From assembly GCA_034698045.1 (NCBI GenBank), contig JAQGAU010000044.1, positions 1-49,241 of the forward strand: DNA of 49,241 nucleotides, in the 5' to 3' direction. The notes under the pieces were generated by a model that worked only from the letters and a program-made list of their open reading frames with translations, did not search any database and had not been told where the DNA came from. Shown here in pieces: positions 1 through 10,642 of the stretch (position 1 is its first letter; every line of letters begins with the position of its first letter). The translations under genes and the position numbers were made by a program. The stretch is from Paramacrobiotus richtersi (Eukaryota > Tardigrada > Eutardigrada > Parachela > Macrobiotidae).

Positions 1-63
1 TTTCCACGCCAGGCGCGCCCGTTCCGGGCGCGCCTGGTCAAATGGCGTGAATTTTTTCACGCC
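1..63. repeat. Two adjacent perfect hairpins
   Basis: Bases 9-21 (CCAGGCGCGCCCG) pair perfectly with 25-37 around a 3-base loop. Bases 44-51 (GGCGTGAA) pair perfectly with 56-63 around TTTT. The very high local GC contrasts with the AT-rich surroundings. The element may continue beyond the window start. I cannot tell whether it is a mobile-element end or an RNA structure. Confidence 0.75.
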
Positions 64-348
64 AGCCCGCCCCCCCCTCGCGCCGCCACTGCGTGTAGAG
101 CTTCCACTACCTTCCCGTTGAAACTCTCCAGTCGACACACTTACGCCTTTTTCTCGTACGTTGGGCTTGGGTTTCTTTCGCCAACTGTTTGTCTTTTCTC
201 TTGCTTGCTCTGCGGCCGCCACAGTAGTGGTTTCGACGTAATTGATTTTACGGCATTTCCAGGCCCAAATGTGGCCATCGTCCTGTACTGTCCTGCCTTT
301 TGCGGCTTCGTGAATGAGTCGACGGGCCGTTATTAAAAACTTTCGCGG
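1..348 (-). CDS. Open frame of unknown function, truncated by the window edge
   Basis: One minus-strand frame stays open for 116 codons from just after a TGA (349-351) to the window edge. It has no ATG, so it would have to be an internal exon. The middle reads as plausible protein, with a TVQDDGHIWAWKCRKINYV stretch, followed by an Ala/Lys/Arg-rich tail. The DGHIWAWKC stretch recalls zinc-binding DNA-binding modules of transposases, but a lone W-x-C pattern is not enough to name a family. The last third overlaps the GC-rich hairpins, where open frames arise by composition alone. I treat it as a weak coding candidate. Confidence 0.2.
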
Positions 349-782
349 TCAATGCCGAAATTGACTGCAATATCTGGTGCATGGCAGATGCATATACGTC
401 CGCAAACATCATCGCCAAGTTTTATTATTCGCGCGCTTTTCGTTCAAAGATTTCCGTACAGCTCCCGCTATTTGTGGCGCGAACTGCAAGCACAGGTTTC
501 GAGTTGTCCAAGTAGCTGCTTCCGTAAGTCACGTAAAAGCAGTTGCTTTTGTTGATAATAAAACATTAAGCGTCGTCCTTCACAAAAAAAGGCTTGAAAG
601 TATTTCCTTACGGCAGAACCAAATAAAATGTTTGCCTTCTTCAGCGTTGACAATTGAGCAGTCTCCTCATTTTACCGATAAATTGCTGCGAAGTGGTACA
701 ATAAGCAAAAGCTTCCGTTGGAACCGTATCCTGGGACGGTGGTGCCCTTTACACTAGGTAAGCGCACTTGCCGATGGCTGCA

Positions 783-1412
783 TTAAGGAGACCGACGCGA
801 AGAAAGTGCTAGTTCAATCTGCGCCAAAATACTGCGACGAATCTCTTCCACAGATGCAAAATCAAGGAATGCTTTACATGACATATTGTAATACGGAAAA
901 AACACATCGCGTTCTGCTTCCTGAAACACATCGTTCAGGCAGTGGAGGCGCTGTGCCCTCACCACTAGTCGTCCCACGTGGGTCGCGAACTAGTCGAGGC
1001 TGGAACACACCCGACGACTGTTGTGGACGGTATCGCTGATAGAGGTGAAGACACGCTTAAAATTGGCGCTCCTCATCTCATCATTGACCACCACATTCGC
1101 CTCCTGGATGTGTTCCCCGTCGCCACTGCTCGACTGCCGAATTCGCGTTCCTCCAGCGTAGATCCGACCCCAGCTGAACGCAGAGTGCGGGTCTGCTCCG
1201 CGCTTGCGTTTTCGGGCTTTTGATGGCTGTCGAACGTTTTCTCCCAGCAGCCCTGCCTCCTCCTCCGCCCTGGAGCAGGAAGAAATTTCAGCATTGTTGA
1301 CATTGGTGGAATCCTCCAATATGCTGTTTATCTCCCGCTCGAGGACGAGGCGCTGCTGGAAATACGACTGGAGCAGCCTGCTGAAGCGGCTTACCTGATC
1401 GAAGGTGTCAGC
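783..1412 (-). pseudogene. Coding-like exon of unknown function broken by one TAG
   Basis: A good 3' splice site (TTTTGTAG) ends at 1413, and from 1412 the frame runs 210 codons to a TAA at about 783. Its only interruption is a TAG at 992-990, with no frame change. The first part starts ADTFDQVSRFSRLLQSYF and is helical and coiled-coil-like. A basic cluster KARKRKRG, a possible nuclear localisation signal, follows about 60 codons in. After the TAG it continues with a region containing FFPYYNMSCKAFLDFASVEE. A further minus-strand frame at 653-468 has similar Lys/Leu/Gln-rich composition and could be a later exon. I do not recognise the family. The single stop suggests a decayed copy or a base error. 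Confidence 0.35.
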
Positions 1413-1667
1413 CTACAAAAACGACACTAATGAAAAATGACTTTTCATTCAGTAAATTATGATGTAAATGTACAATATATTGAACAGAATCGTACTAATC
1501 GTTGGCGGCCTGCCTCATCCCTGTTCCCTAAGTGTTTGTAAATCGTACGCTTATCGACTTGGGTGTTTGTACGCCTTTTCCCTACAGATAGAGCAGACAA
1601 AAAATCTCAAATTTAATATGATGCTTAGTGCAGGAGTTGTCATGTATTTCTTGCGACCTTTCACTGC

Positions 1668-1688
1668 ACCTGCAGCCGGGCTGCAGGT
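1668..1688. repeat. Perfect 10-bp inverted repeat
   Basis: ACCTGCAGCC (1668-1677) is followed after one base by its exact reverse complement (1679-1688). It contains two PstI-like CTGCAG sites. Nothing coding is associated with it. Confidence 0.6.
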
Positions 1689-2225
1689 CACATACTGAAT
1701 CAAACACTGCCAGGTACTATGAAGTGCAACAACCTAGATATTGCCAGGGAAGATCGAGAATATCTCACAAGTTCTAAGGTTCTTCCAGATTCTGACAGTC
1801 AGCCACAATGTCATATATTATAGCGATCGATCGTCGTTTCCACTGCCATGGATCCACACATTAATAAATCAAAGCATGATAACTAGCTGGATGAATTGTT
1901 CGTCAGATTGGTACTCAAACTACGGATTGTTGACACCTGTAGGCTGTAGCGAAACCGTATGTTGCATTGAGTGGCTGTCCACACCAGGCATCATTCAGGA
2001 CGGCCTTCTTCCTTAATTTTGACTGATTTCGGGCGTCTGAACACAACGCAACCGGAGCTTAATGAACAACATAGAGCACATGGAAAAACCTTTAACATAG
2101 TAATATATACAAATAAAAAGCATTGGCTTTGAGTGAGAAAGAAGCCAATCAAAATAAGGTCTTAGAAATATTATTCTGAAAATCCAAACACCATACCCAC
2201 CTGAAGTCAGTAGTTTCAGATGATT

Positions 2226-2813
2226 CTATCCTCGTTCTTGATCAGTTTTATAGTCGTTAATTTCTGTGGCTGTCTTCTTCGACTGCAGGAAATCAATTAC
2301 TTTCTCTATCCATATGAAGATGGTATGGACATTGTCCGTTTCCGGCTGTTTGAGTGGTTAACGTACAACCTGAATGCGTTATTTTTCGCTTGTATCAGTT
2401 ACCAGTAGACTTATAGTCATGAACTCGTGACTTCCAAAAGTATCTCATGTGTTTTTTAAATTTTTTTATAGTTGCTGAAACAGTGAATAGCTGTTAAAAT
2501 TAAAAGGAAAGAAACTAGTTATTTCAAGCCTTGCCAAAGCTTTAGAATATGTACTACATACCTCGCCAGTTTCCCTTTTGCATGTGGCATGCCTGTCCAA
2601 ACAATTCTCAGTCCAGTACTCTTGCGATGGAGGACATATTATATCCTCAAACTCCGAAAGGTTATTGTCGGCAATATGCATTAGTTGGACTAGTGCATTA
2701 CAGCATCTAAGCTCTATTATGTCGGTAAAATTTGCGCCCAATATTTCGTTCACGAAGTCTAACAAACTTTCAAGTTTCTTTATCAAATCTCCGTATGAAT
2801 TCAACAATAATCT
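2226..2813 (-). CDS. Two-exon minus-strand gene fragment, unknown function
   Basis: The first exon runs 2813-2562. It is preceded by CCCCTAG and ends GAG|GTATGT, with 84 codons and phase 0 at both ends. A second exon fits at 2282-2226 after TTTCCTGCAG, adding about 18 hydrophilic residues and a TAG stop. The 279-base intron preserves phase. The protein contains NSYGDLIKKLESLLDFVNEI, then an N-glycosylation site (NFT), a CC pair and four further cysteines, so a secreted or extracellular protein is possible. I recognise no domain. Splice sites and consistent phase support exon 1; exon 2 is weaker. The upstream exons are not identified. Confidence 0.4.
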
Positions 2814-3036
2814 CTAGGGGTGTATCTAGCCGGCCAGGCACGGGCTTTTTCTGTGCCTAGCGGTCATCCTGAAACCCTGTAGTTTTATCTGCTGGAGAGT
2901 TCGCGTTTAGACCGTAGAGAGCGACCGGTCTGACTGTACCAATGTTTCGGCGATAGACCTGGCGATCCCGATGCTGCTATTAAGAAACGGACATTCGTTT
3001 CTGAGGTGTAAAATACTGAGCACAACCTAAACTCAC

Positions 3037-3146
3037 AGTAGGCATCACGAGAATCAGCGGCCGTTCACCGGCCCACAAAGTCGGTATCTTCTTCAGGGCG
3101 GCTTTTCCATGTGGTTTAATACGAGCTGCGCCATATAGACGGCAAA
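3037..3146 (-). CDS. Possible small internal exon
   Basis: An acceptor (ATCGACAG) precedes 3146 and a donor (CCTACT|GTGAGT) follows 3037. Between them a frame reads CRLYGAARIKPHGKAALKKI and then a hydrophobic LWAGERPLILVMP end. Length and splice signals are typical of the exons here. There is no partner exon I can join with confidence, and no recognisable family. Confidence 0.22.
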
Positions 3147-3240
3147 CTGTCGATTGTCAGCGCCACGTTGCAGCATTCAGGATGCGGCTTTTATCGCATC
3201 TTTCACTGAAAACAATCAGGTGTACCGCTTACCAGTTACA

Positions 3241-3534
3241 TCATGACCACCGACTGTTTTCCTCCCATATCTGTCTGCCTTCTGGCGTTTCCCGGGGTGG
3301 CAGTGTGGTTGTAGTAACAGCAAACCGGTCGGTTATTTTGGTCCCGTATTCTTGGCCCCCTTGTTGAATTTCCGATAGTATGCGTTGCATGTGTCCACAG
3401 TGGTGACATTCGCAGCCAAGATGCGAAGTCACATCAGATGCAGCCTGTCTCGAATTTTTCGTGAACACGTGTCTAACGGTAGCTGCATGCAATACAAACA
3501 GTAAAGCTAGTTGATACAAAGGTGGAAGAACCAT
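3241..3534 (-). CDS. Short ORF with signal-peptide-like start
   Basis: A 97-codon ORF starts at an ATG in a good context (AAAAACATGG). The first 20 residues (MVLPPLYQLALLFVLHAATV) form a typical n-h-c signal peptide. The remainder includes a CECHHCGHM cluster and a threonine run (TTTT), with a hydrophilic end. It could be a small secreted protein or the first exon of a longer one. An overlapping minus-strand frame at 3763-3473 runs through the same region. No homology is recognised, and splicing within the ORF cannot be excluded. Confidence 0.33.
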   Translation of the reverse strand: MVLPPLYQLALLFVLHAATVRHVFTKNSRQAASDVTSHLGCECHHCGHMQRILSEIQQGGQEYGTKITDRFAVTTTTLPPRETPEGRQIWEENSRWS

Positions 3535-4092
3535 GTTTTTGATCTTCCACTAAACGCCGCAACAGTTGCTCATTTTCACGACCGGTCATTTTAGTCAAAA
3601 AGATCACAACGACAGCGCGAGAATGTAAGTGCGGCACGATACGCACGGCAGGCGGCGACCTTTCGGATGTCGTTAATATAATGAACGTCAAATTTTGGCA
3701 TTTCGCCAGTAATACGTGTACGAAATGCTCGAAAGTTAGCACCCATAAGTATACCAAAGACATAAAGCACTCTGCAATGGTAGGGAGATTACATGCTGTT
3801 GCGCATATGGATTCCCCGTCGACCCATCATCGATAGACACTTTCAATATATTCACTTTCGTCACCCGCAGATTGCACATGGGTCCAAACAGATGCTCAAA
3901 TGTGCATTTGTCTTACCCGACCAGAATGATTATCTCCTCTTGTTGCCCACACCCATCATGCTCTAATAGTCATCGATTCCAGCTCGCATCCAGTGACTAA
4001 ACTTTGGCCTGTATCTGAGCGCTCATCAGATAGCTCGCAGAGATATTCTCTGCCACACTACGAAATAAGATTTCGTAGGGCTTTGAACCGGA

Positions 4093-4452
4093 TTAGGCTT
4101 TGAAGTCTTTAAGAGTTCCCAGCCGGTTTGAGGGCTTGCGGCGTGATTCCAGCTGCACAACAAATTCATCGACACCTATCTGCTTCGCCAAAGATTGCTT
4201 TTTTAAGAAGGCCATCGGGTATGCCGTACCCTCAAGGAAAACGATGTGGTCCCAAGGTGTCGAGTCGTCATCACGAAGGTCTGTACCTATCTTCTGGAGA
4301 ACCTACAACTGTCAGTATCAACAGCCGTGCTATGGCACAACCGCGATACATAGCATACCAAAAAGGGCCATCATTACTTTAGCTCCGTGTTCTCCCCCAA
4401 CAGTGAGGGCCAACAACATTAATCTGTTAACATTTGTCCAACATGTCATCCA
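4093..4452 (-). CDS. Two-exon 3' end of a minus-strand gene, unknown function
   Basis: The first exon, 4452-4378 (25 codons), follows CGCCTTTACAG and ends AAA|GTAATG. A 73-base intron ends GTTGTAG, and the terminal exon 4302-4093 adds 69 codons and a TAA. Both junctions are phase 0. The first exon contains LMLLALTVGGEHGAK. The second contains STPWDHIVFLEGTAYPMAF and a basic end with ESRRKPSNRLGTLKDFKA. Both splice sites, the shared phase and uninterrupted coding make this one of the better gene models here. I do not recognise the family, and upstream exons were not located. Confidence 0.45.
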
Positions 4453-4502
4453 CTGTAAAGGCGTAAGGCAAACGTGTAAAGGGTAATTGTGCTGAGAAAT
4501 AC

Positions 4503-4569
4503 GTCTCCGTTTTCGGCAAGACCGCGAACATCATCTTCTGATGTTCGTTTCTTTGCCGGTATCGGAAGC
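4503..4569. repeat. Hairpin repeat element, copy 1
   Basis: CGGCAA (4513-4518) pairs with TTGCCG near 4555. An inner stem GAACATCA / TGATGTTC closes on a TCTTC loop. The ends (TCCG...CGGA) are also complementary. It is the most regularly paired of six copies in the window. Confidence 0.6.
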
Positions 4570-6490
4570 GTGGTTTACACTTTACATTTGGTTTCAGTTT
4601 TCGCTCCTTTTTGCAACTGTCGGTAAAGCGCTGGTTTGTACTGTGTCGTTACCCAGATACTTCAACTGTTTTCGTGCATCTGTTGCGTAGTTATCTATAA
4701 TGAGATGTTACGAAAAATACGAGTTGCGAATTCCGAATAAGAAGAGAAGTACATTGGTAAGCAAACATGCTTTAGATAAAAGACATAAAACTGTATGTGC
4801 CGGTCAAAGTACTCTGCTTATCGAGCGAAAGCCTGCTATACGGTATCACGTTATTTTATGCTAACAATACAATATATGTTTATGTACATCATAATTACTA
4901 CATTTTCCTGAAAATCGGCATTGTCGCTCTTTTAAAATTTGCATAGACGGCTATCACGTGGGTATATAGCTCACTGGTTTTTTAGTTCTGCGCGCCGGAA
5001 ACTGCAAAACCGTGAAAATTGTCGGTATGTACTGTATGTATGGGCATATCGGGCGTCACTCTGATCCACCGAAGAAATTTTTGCTCAAATGAAATTCGCA
5101 CTGGCATTATCAGTTGTCAAGATTTGCGGATTTTTATTTATCTGTGCCATATTCACCACTCCAGCAAAGTAAATCACTTCAGTTTGATCGGTAATAGCCC
5201 GTGATCCTGACCACTGCCACTGCCAACGATTCCTAATGACGCTTTGCCAAGAGTTGGTGAGGCAATGGCAAGCCGCAAGCGGTGGCAGTGCTTTAGCAAG
5301 CATTGGCGATCCTCGACAGAGCAATGCCAGCTGTTTTCACTGCGCCGACCAACGGCCACTTGTAGTGCACTGCCATCATTTTCTTCGCAGATCAGCGTAA
5401 TGTCCAGACTCTGAACATTACCGGAATGTGCAAAGCAAAGTACAAGTGCAAAGCTTTTTACAGCTGATGAAATGTTACAGTCACAATCTGGAAGTATCGT
5501 TTACCAAGCAGGACCAACCCTGTCAATTATCTAGCGACTCAACAGGAAAGTGGCACTCTGAACTTGAACAATTACAATTAACAATTACATAACAACCGAG
5601 TAACATCGACTGATGACGCTGCTTTAATATTCGGCTACAAACACTCTTTGTTCTATTCACAGATAAGTATCGACTGTGTTAGCCACTGAGGTGCACAGCG
5701 CCTAGCAACGATAGGGCAAACTATCGCAACTTGTGTTTCGGGAGAGAGTCCTTATTCATAATTCAGTCATCCGTGTATTTTATCGCATGTTTGCAGCTGC
5801 TCTCATTGTTAGACCTTTCCATAGCCTCATTACTTTAGGAAGAAAAGCTCGTGTTTTATGGGTCGCTGCGCATGACATTTGCATACTGATTCGGGGTATC
5901 ACAATGTACTTCTTACCCGATTGTTATCTTGCGCTTTATGGCCCCGGAATCCTGTTCTTTCTACCACTTACAAACCATCCGTACTATTCTTCAGCAGGTA
6001 GGTGTTCTCGCGACACCGCCTTGAAAATATCGACGAATGGAAACCAACACTCGAACAGTTGCAGCATCTCGCACAAAACTGAGAACAGCAACATTTCAAC
6101 AGATCGTAAGTCTGGGTCTTGCGAGCTTTGGCCAATGGTAGATACAGCATGTAACTTACTCATACTGTAACTTATGCTTACACGGCTGATTATCTGACAG
6201 TCGATCTTCAGTTCTTTACTGGAACTGATCTGCAGCGAGGTTTGTTTCCTCCCGAGTTTTGTTAGCGTTTAGGTTACGTCAGAAGTTATCCAGTTTTTTA
6301 TGCCTTTAGAAAACCTAGCCATCATTCAACTAATACGAAGGACAAAATAGTAGATTAGTACTCTGAAAGCCGACAAGAATTCCAAAGGTTATTGGCCTCT
6401 TTCTGGATAAAAGTCTAAACCTGTAAGCACCAGAGCGCTCGAAAATAGCACGTTGAAATTAAAGTGAAAAACAGCCACAGGTTGAGATTA
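4570..6490. other. Stretch without supportable genes
   Basis: This is AT-rich DNA with scattered short frames. A 145-codon plus-strand frame at 5733-6170 has some hydrophobic stretches but no splice or homology support. A GCC/TGCCA-rich patch at about 5205-5295 contains an imperfect inverted repeat (CCACTGCCA against TGGCAGTG) and several TTGCCA/TGGCAA words, so it may be a decayed structured repeat. Confidence 0.5.
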
Positions 6491-6499
6491 AGCATTAAA

Positions 6500-7135
6500 T
6501 GCTTAGTATTCCGGAGATAACGTCGAAAACTCTAAATTTAATCTACAAAAGATGCAACCGTTTCTTCGAGAAAGACTGAGTAAAAAAAGGTGAGATTTGC
6601 ACGGCCTCCTAATGGAAGAGGGCGCAGCTGAAAATGTTTTTCAGCTGAATGGCATGCAAAATTGGAAATGGCTATTATAACCACCTCACACCTCATTTTC
6701 GCCATTCTCACTACCTTTCACCACCATCTAGCTATTCTTCCCGCTTTCTTTATAAAATTGGCATTCACCACCTTTTAACTACGTTTTTTCCCATGCACCA
6801 ACTTTGAGCTGCTCCCTTCGCTTCCGACAAAAGGTTTCACACAACTTTCGGCTGTCCGCACCGCTTGTACAAAATTGTGTTACAAAATCTCACGCAGTGC
6901 AAGCCTCGGTATTTGCAACGAGAACTACACAATGACGCTTGCTGTTTATTGAGATTTCGGTTTTTCCCGGGCTCCGATAAAAGACTCTTTGTGGAGACGA
7001 ATGCGCCCTCCTCTGTTAGGAAGCCGTGCAAATCTCAGCTTTTATCCACTCAGTCCTTCTTGAAGAACCGGTCGCATCTTGTTTACATCGAATCTGGAGT
7101 TTTCGACATTATTTCCGGAAATAAAACGTCGAACA
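6500..7135. repeat. Inverted repeat, arms of about 125 bp
   Basis: Bases 6500-6625 match the reverse complement of 7005-7135 over nearly their full length, with substitutions and small indels. Shared words include GTCGAAAACTC, GACTGAGT and GAGATTTGCACGG. Both arms contain the potential coding phrase DLHG(L/F)L.EEGA. The spacer (about 380 bp) contains pyrimidine-rich CCACC-type sequence. It may be a foldback element or a head-to-head duplication of an exon. Confidence 0.55.
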
Positions 7136-7162
7136 GCTTAAGCAGTGGCGAAGGCCTCGCAG

Positions 7163-7550
7163 TCATGTCCGTCCTTGTGTTTTTGGACAATTACTGTAAT
7201 TCAAGCGTCCGGCCTGTAGATGGTCAGCCCTTAGAATCTGCGCACGAGTTGAGGTCAATTCGTTTGCTGATTCTTCGCGGGAGCTCTTGTTGGATGCGGT
7301 GTTTGCGTTTCCTGTTGCTGTTACTTGTGTGGAAGTTCTGTCTTCGGTTATACCTTCTTCCACCGTTTGCCCAGTCTGCGATAGTGTTTGTAGCGCCTTT
7401 CTGGGCACTATAAAAATCGGTCTTAATTGTTGTTAGATTGTTACTAGATTGTAAGCTACCACCACCAGATGCGGAATACACAAGGTTACCGAAAAACACG
7501 ACCTTGCGTTCAAAATGATTCGGCATAAGCATAGTGGCCTAAATAAACAG
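7163..7550 (-). pseudogene. Exon of a small paralogous family (H-[FY]-E-x-K-[IV]-V-[FY]-F-G), frameshifted
   Basis: After an acceptor-like TTTATTTAG, a frame opens with NHFERKVVFFG, a Gly-rich GGGSLQSS segment and KTDFYSAQKGA. The coding sense then appears to move to another frame (7408-7163, Ser/Thr-rich: TLSQTGQTVEEG). The same architecture recurs at 14960-15235, where HYEGKIVYFG is followed by GGGFQSL and then a Ser/Glu-rich tail. The pattern of conserved residues argues that the minus strand, rather than the long overlapping plus-strand frame, is the coding strand. Function is unknown. The frame change suggests decay or an indel error. Confidence 0.35.
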
Positions 7551-7740
7551 ACATTTTACAAAATTATTAATTTTCTGAATCGAGTCACTGGGAAATGTAC
7601 AAAAGTTACCAAGTTCTTTCATAAAGCGATTAGGTAAGGGCCTATTTGTGATAAATCCAAGTTTTTAATGTTTTTGGCGAAGGAAGTGCTCACGGGGGGG
7701 TCGTCCATTTGCATGCTTGTCCTTTTTTAGCAGCTGACGG

Positions 7741-8022
7741 GTGTCTGAGGCACAAATGTCCATCGCTTTGAAATGCGACCCCCAATCCTGTAAAAAGTTC
7801 TTGTTGGTTGCACTGGTTTGTCTCAGCTTCACAGACAGCGACAATCAATCGACAGTGCAGAAATCAATGGGCGGCTTCCGAGTGCCTGAGACACAAATGT
7901 CCGTCGCTCTGAAATGCGATTTCCAATACTGCTAAAAGTTCTTGCTACATTAGTTTGTCTTAGTTCCACAGACAACGATAATCAATCGACAATACAGAAA
8001 TCAGTGAGCGGCTTCCGTTTCT
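7741..8022. repeat. Tandem duplication, 141-bp period
   Basis: A unit beginning GTGTCTGAGGCACAAATGTC at 7741 is repeated at 7882 (GTGCCTGAGACACAAATGTC). It shares downstream words such as GACAATCAATCGACA and GAAATCA.TG.GCGGCTTCCG. The period is a multiple of three, and both units read (S/P)E(A/T)QMS(I/V)ALKC in the same plus frame. The frame stops inside the second unit. Confidence 0.7.
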
Positions 8023-8264
8023 TGTCCCCTTAGTCGGTCTAATTCGCTAACCATCTCAACAAACATAATGCGGCATAAGTTGAACCTGAAGGTCAAATTG
8101 ACAAAGAAAGGGATAAAACGGTTACCCGTTCTTCCTAGTTTGTACCGCGTACCGCTGGTCACTACTGCTACCCTGAAAGAACTTGCATGCTGTCGTTGGA
8201 TGGAGCTTGATATACAGGATCGCTCCGTTTTCCCAGTTTTCCCAAGTAAGTAATAGTCGGAACA

Positions 8265-8654
8265 CTACGCGTTCCAGTATGTGTTCATTTGCCGCAGGAA
8301 TGGTGAGTCGGTAGAATTTAGTTGAGCCAGTATGAAACCTGCATCTTCACATAAAATGCTGACTTTTCTATGAGCATCACGTATAGCGACTTTCAATGCT
8401 TCAGAAAAATGAGCATTTTTCTGCCGTTTATATTTATATTTGTAAGAATGACAGAACAACCCGGTCACATCTGTTCCTGTCAGATCTTCCTGATTAACTT
8501 GCAGCGTCATGAGCTTTTCTGATGCTATGTTCAGAATAATTTCAGATAATACGAAAAATACATGCAAGTCGAGATTCGTCGGTGTTATACCATGATCCAG
8601 ATCATTCTCGATGCACTTGAACGTATCGATTAAAGAAACCCAGTTTAGCAGCAT
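8265..8654 (-). CDS. Possible chemoreceptor-like 3' exon, paralogue of 23.3-23.8 kb
   Basis: A 129-codon frame contains a hydrophobic segment (HVFFVLSEIILNIAS), a polar loop, and a C-terminal region IRDAHRKVSILCEDAGFILA followed by a short LRQMN-containing tail. The last part aligns without gaps to the frame at 23.3-23.8 kb. Downstream DNA is also conserved, including an acceptor-like CTTTCAG near 8175. The order of a membrane segment, then a helix with a Cys-Glu pair, then a loop and a short amphipathic tail recalls the end of insect-type gustatory receptors (7tm_7). That reading rests on pattern alone. The intact frame here compared with the stop in the sister copy suggests this one is the better preserved. 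Confidence 0.35.
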   Translation of the reverse strand: MLLNWVSLIDTFKCIENDLDHGITPTNLDLHVFFVLSEIILNIASEKLMTLQVNQEDLTGTDVTGLFCHSYKYKYKRQKNAHFSEALKVAIRDAHRKVSILCEDAGFILAQLNSTDSPFLRQMNTYWNA

Positions 8655-9455
8655 AAAATTTTAATAACGCAACGCATCCTGTACTTTCATCGAAGCTTCA
8701 AGTTAAAAAAAACTGCAGAATATTTTTTGGGTGTCATTGTTTTGTTTTGTTTAACAAAATTGTACAGAATGTGTACGGAAAAATTTGAGAAAGTTGTAGT
8801 TTAGTTTAAACAGCCGGCATTGTCCACAGTTTAAGTTGTGTTATCAGGACTTCCACCAGTTATTAGCACCAGGATCGTGCTGGTGGCGAATGTGAGATCA
8901 AGTCTGTGATGTTCAGGCAGTATAGCTTGTCCGTTGATTGCCTGACCTTCCACTGACTGTGTACGCATGGAATCAATGATCGCGGCAATGTGTAAAGTTT
9001 CGCAATGAGCTCGATCAGGTGTTTGACAAAGTAACTATCCGGCAGAATTTTACCGTACTTGCCCTTTCCTGAACAGAATGAATGAACTGTCCCACTGGTC
9101 GAGTGTTTTTTCGCAAGACTTGATGCCGAATGAGAAAGAGAAGATTCAGTCTACCAATATAACAAAATAAAAGCTGGTCTGTTTTTGACATCCGAACCGT
9201 TCAATTCTGCATTTTTCCCCAGAACATACTGTTCATCAGTGCATTGTAAATTATCTAGCATGTCATCCGCAAAGTGCCTAATACCGAACATTGTGTAGAG
9301 ACCGTCAGCAGGATGTTTAGGAACGGTTTAGGTTGGTTCAAATACTAGTACTGCCCATGTATGGCGACAAAGTCGTGCTTTCATTATTGTTCGAGCTTAT
9401 TCTGTACAAAACTGATTCGTGTGCTGTTTGTGCATTGCTTACTGGCTTGAAGTGG
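8655..9455. other. Stretch without supportable genes
   Basis: AT-rich sequence. No splice-bounded frame or recognisable domain was found on either strand. Confidence 0.5.
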
Positions 9456-9456
9456 C

Positions 9457-9522
9457 TTCGTTTCCGTTTGTGGCAAGATCTTGGCCATCTGTTGATGTCC
9501 TATTCATTGCTACATTCGGAAG
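9457..9522. repeat. Hairpin repeat element, copy 2
   Basis: TTCCG...GGCAAGA and TTGCTACATTCGGAAG bracket an inner stem GGCCATC / GATGTCC with one mismatch, on a TGTT loop. The layout matches the other five copies, but the inner stem sequence differs. Confidence 0.55.
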
Positions 9523-10159
9523 CGTCGGTTGAAGTTTGTTGCTGTTTTCAACATTTATTGCCATAATATCATGCCCTACGGTATTTTATGCGATTACCTG
9601 CCTTTTTACGCTTTACCAATTACGTTAATCTACACATTAGTGGTCCAATAAGTTCACAATGCGGAACAGCATCACCACGAGTACTGAGCACTGCTCAGTG
9701 AGCAGTGAATGAGTTACATCAGAAGAAAGGTCGCACAGGATTAAACAGTATCCAGTAAAAAGTACTTATGCGATTGTGAAGGTAGCTAGTTGTGACGGCC
9801 ACCAATAGCAAGTATTTTTTGCGCTCGGATACAGATAAATTACTTATTGTAAGCACCATCGTACATTCGGGTTACCTGTATCGCTTCACAGAATTGTATA
9901 TACTCTGTGACTGTAAAATGTCCATAACGTTAGGTCAATAATTTGTCATACTGTATATACTGTATATTAAACATACGTTGCACTGGTTTCTACCGCAGCG
10001 CAAATGGGAACGCACTATTAATGTGATTGAGTACAATAATATTATTTACGATCTCTCTGTAACGAGATTAGCATTCTGCAGTACCACCAGAATTGCGTTA
10101 TCGTAACGCAACATTTTTCCGTGTTCTTATCCATGCATCACATCTAAGAACTATGGTAA
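9523..10159. other. Stretch without supportable genes
   Basis: Non-coding, with ATAT/GTATAC-rich DNA around 9890-9980. I see no gene. Confidence 0.5.
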
Positions 10160-10642
10160 TATTTCCTGCTGGCTTGTAAAACGTCTGCAAATCGGCTCGT
10201 CGAACGGACCGCATTCGAAGCAAAAGACTCCACTGCCTCCACAACCTCAGCCCCCAGTCCAGCCGTTCACAAAACCAGAAGACCCAAGTATTTTCCTAGC
10301 GATGATGAATCCGTACATGCCAGCGATAATGGTGACAGGTGGGCGGATAACCTTCCTTGTGGGCTTCCTTACGATGACAAACCAGTCCAACAGGACAACG
10401 AAAATCCGGAAGAAATTCAACAAAGTTCCAATTAAGCAGTCCTCCCAGAAAGCTTCCGTTTGGAATCTTATTGGTCGTCTCCCAGACGGCCAAAGAGAGC
10501 GCAAGGAGTGTGGGAAAGTGTCTGGTGCGAAGGCTGCAACGGGAAATATGCGTCACCCCCTCCAAAGCCCCCATGCACAGTAATTAGCCATCATGGAGCA
10601 GAAGAAGAAAAAGGATTCGAAGGAAGAGCCACACATCCGTAA
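10160..10642 (+). pseudogene. Acidic/Cys-containing coding-like frame split by one TAA
   Basis: A plus frame opens after TAA 10157-10159 and runs 161 codons to a TAA at 10640, with one internal TAA at 10433-10435. Before that stop it reads as a typical linker. There is a Ser/Thr/Pro/Ala stretch (KDSTASTTSAPSPAVHKT), then PKYFPSDDESVHASDNGD and a Glu/Asp/Gln-rich segment ending EEIQQSSN. After the stop it continues with a Trp/Cys module, WESVWCEGCNGKYASPPPKP, which could bind a metal. An alternative frame (ATG 10302) is also open, but its composition is less protein-like. No family is recognised. It is either a decayed gene or one with a base error. Confidence 0.35.

Noticed and set aside
3473..3763. 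A beta-1,3-galactosyltransferase-like exon (VVVIFLTKMTGRENEQLLRR)
   Set aside because: Only a loose resemblance to one strand of that family; the DxD motif and other blocks are absent, and the frame overlaps a better secreted-protein ORF.
5733..6170. The 145-codon plus-strand frame as a membrane protein
   Set aside because: Hydrophobic stretches are present but there are no conserved motif, splice support or paralogue, and composition changes abruptly midway.
6865..7413. The 182-codon plus-strand frame as a gene
   Set aside because: It lies opposite a minus-strand frame whose motif recurs at 15.0-15.2 kb, includes one arm of an inverted repeat, and reads as an antisense shadow.
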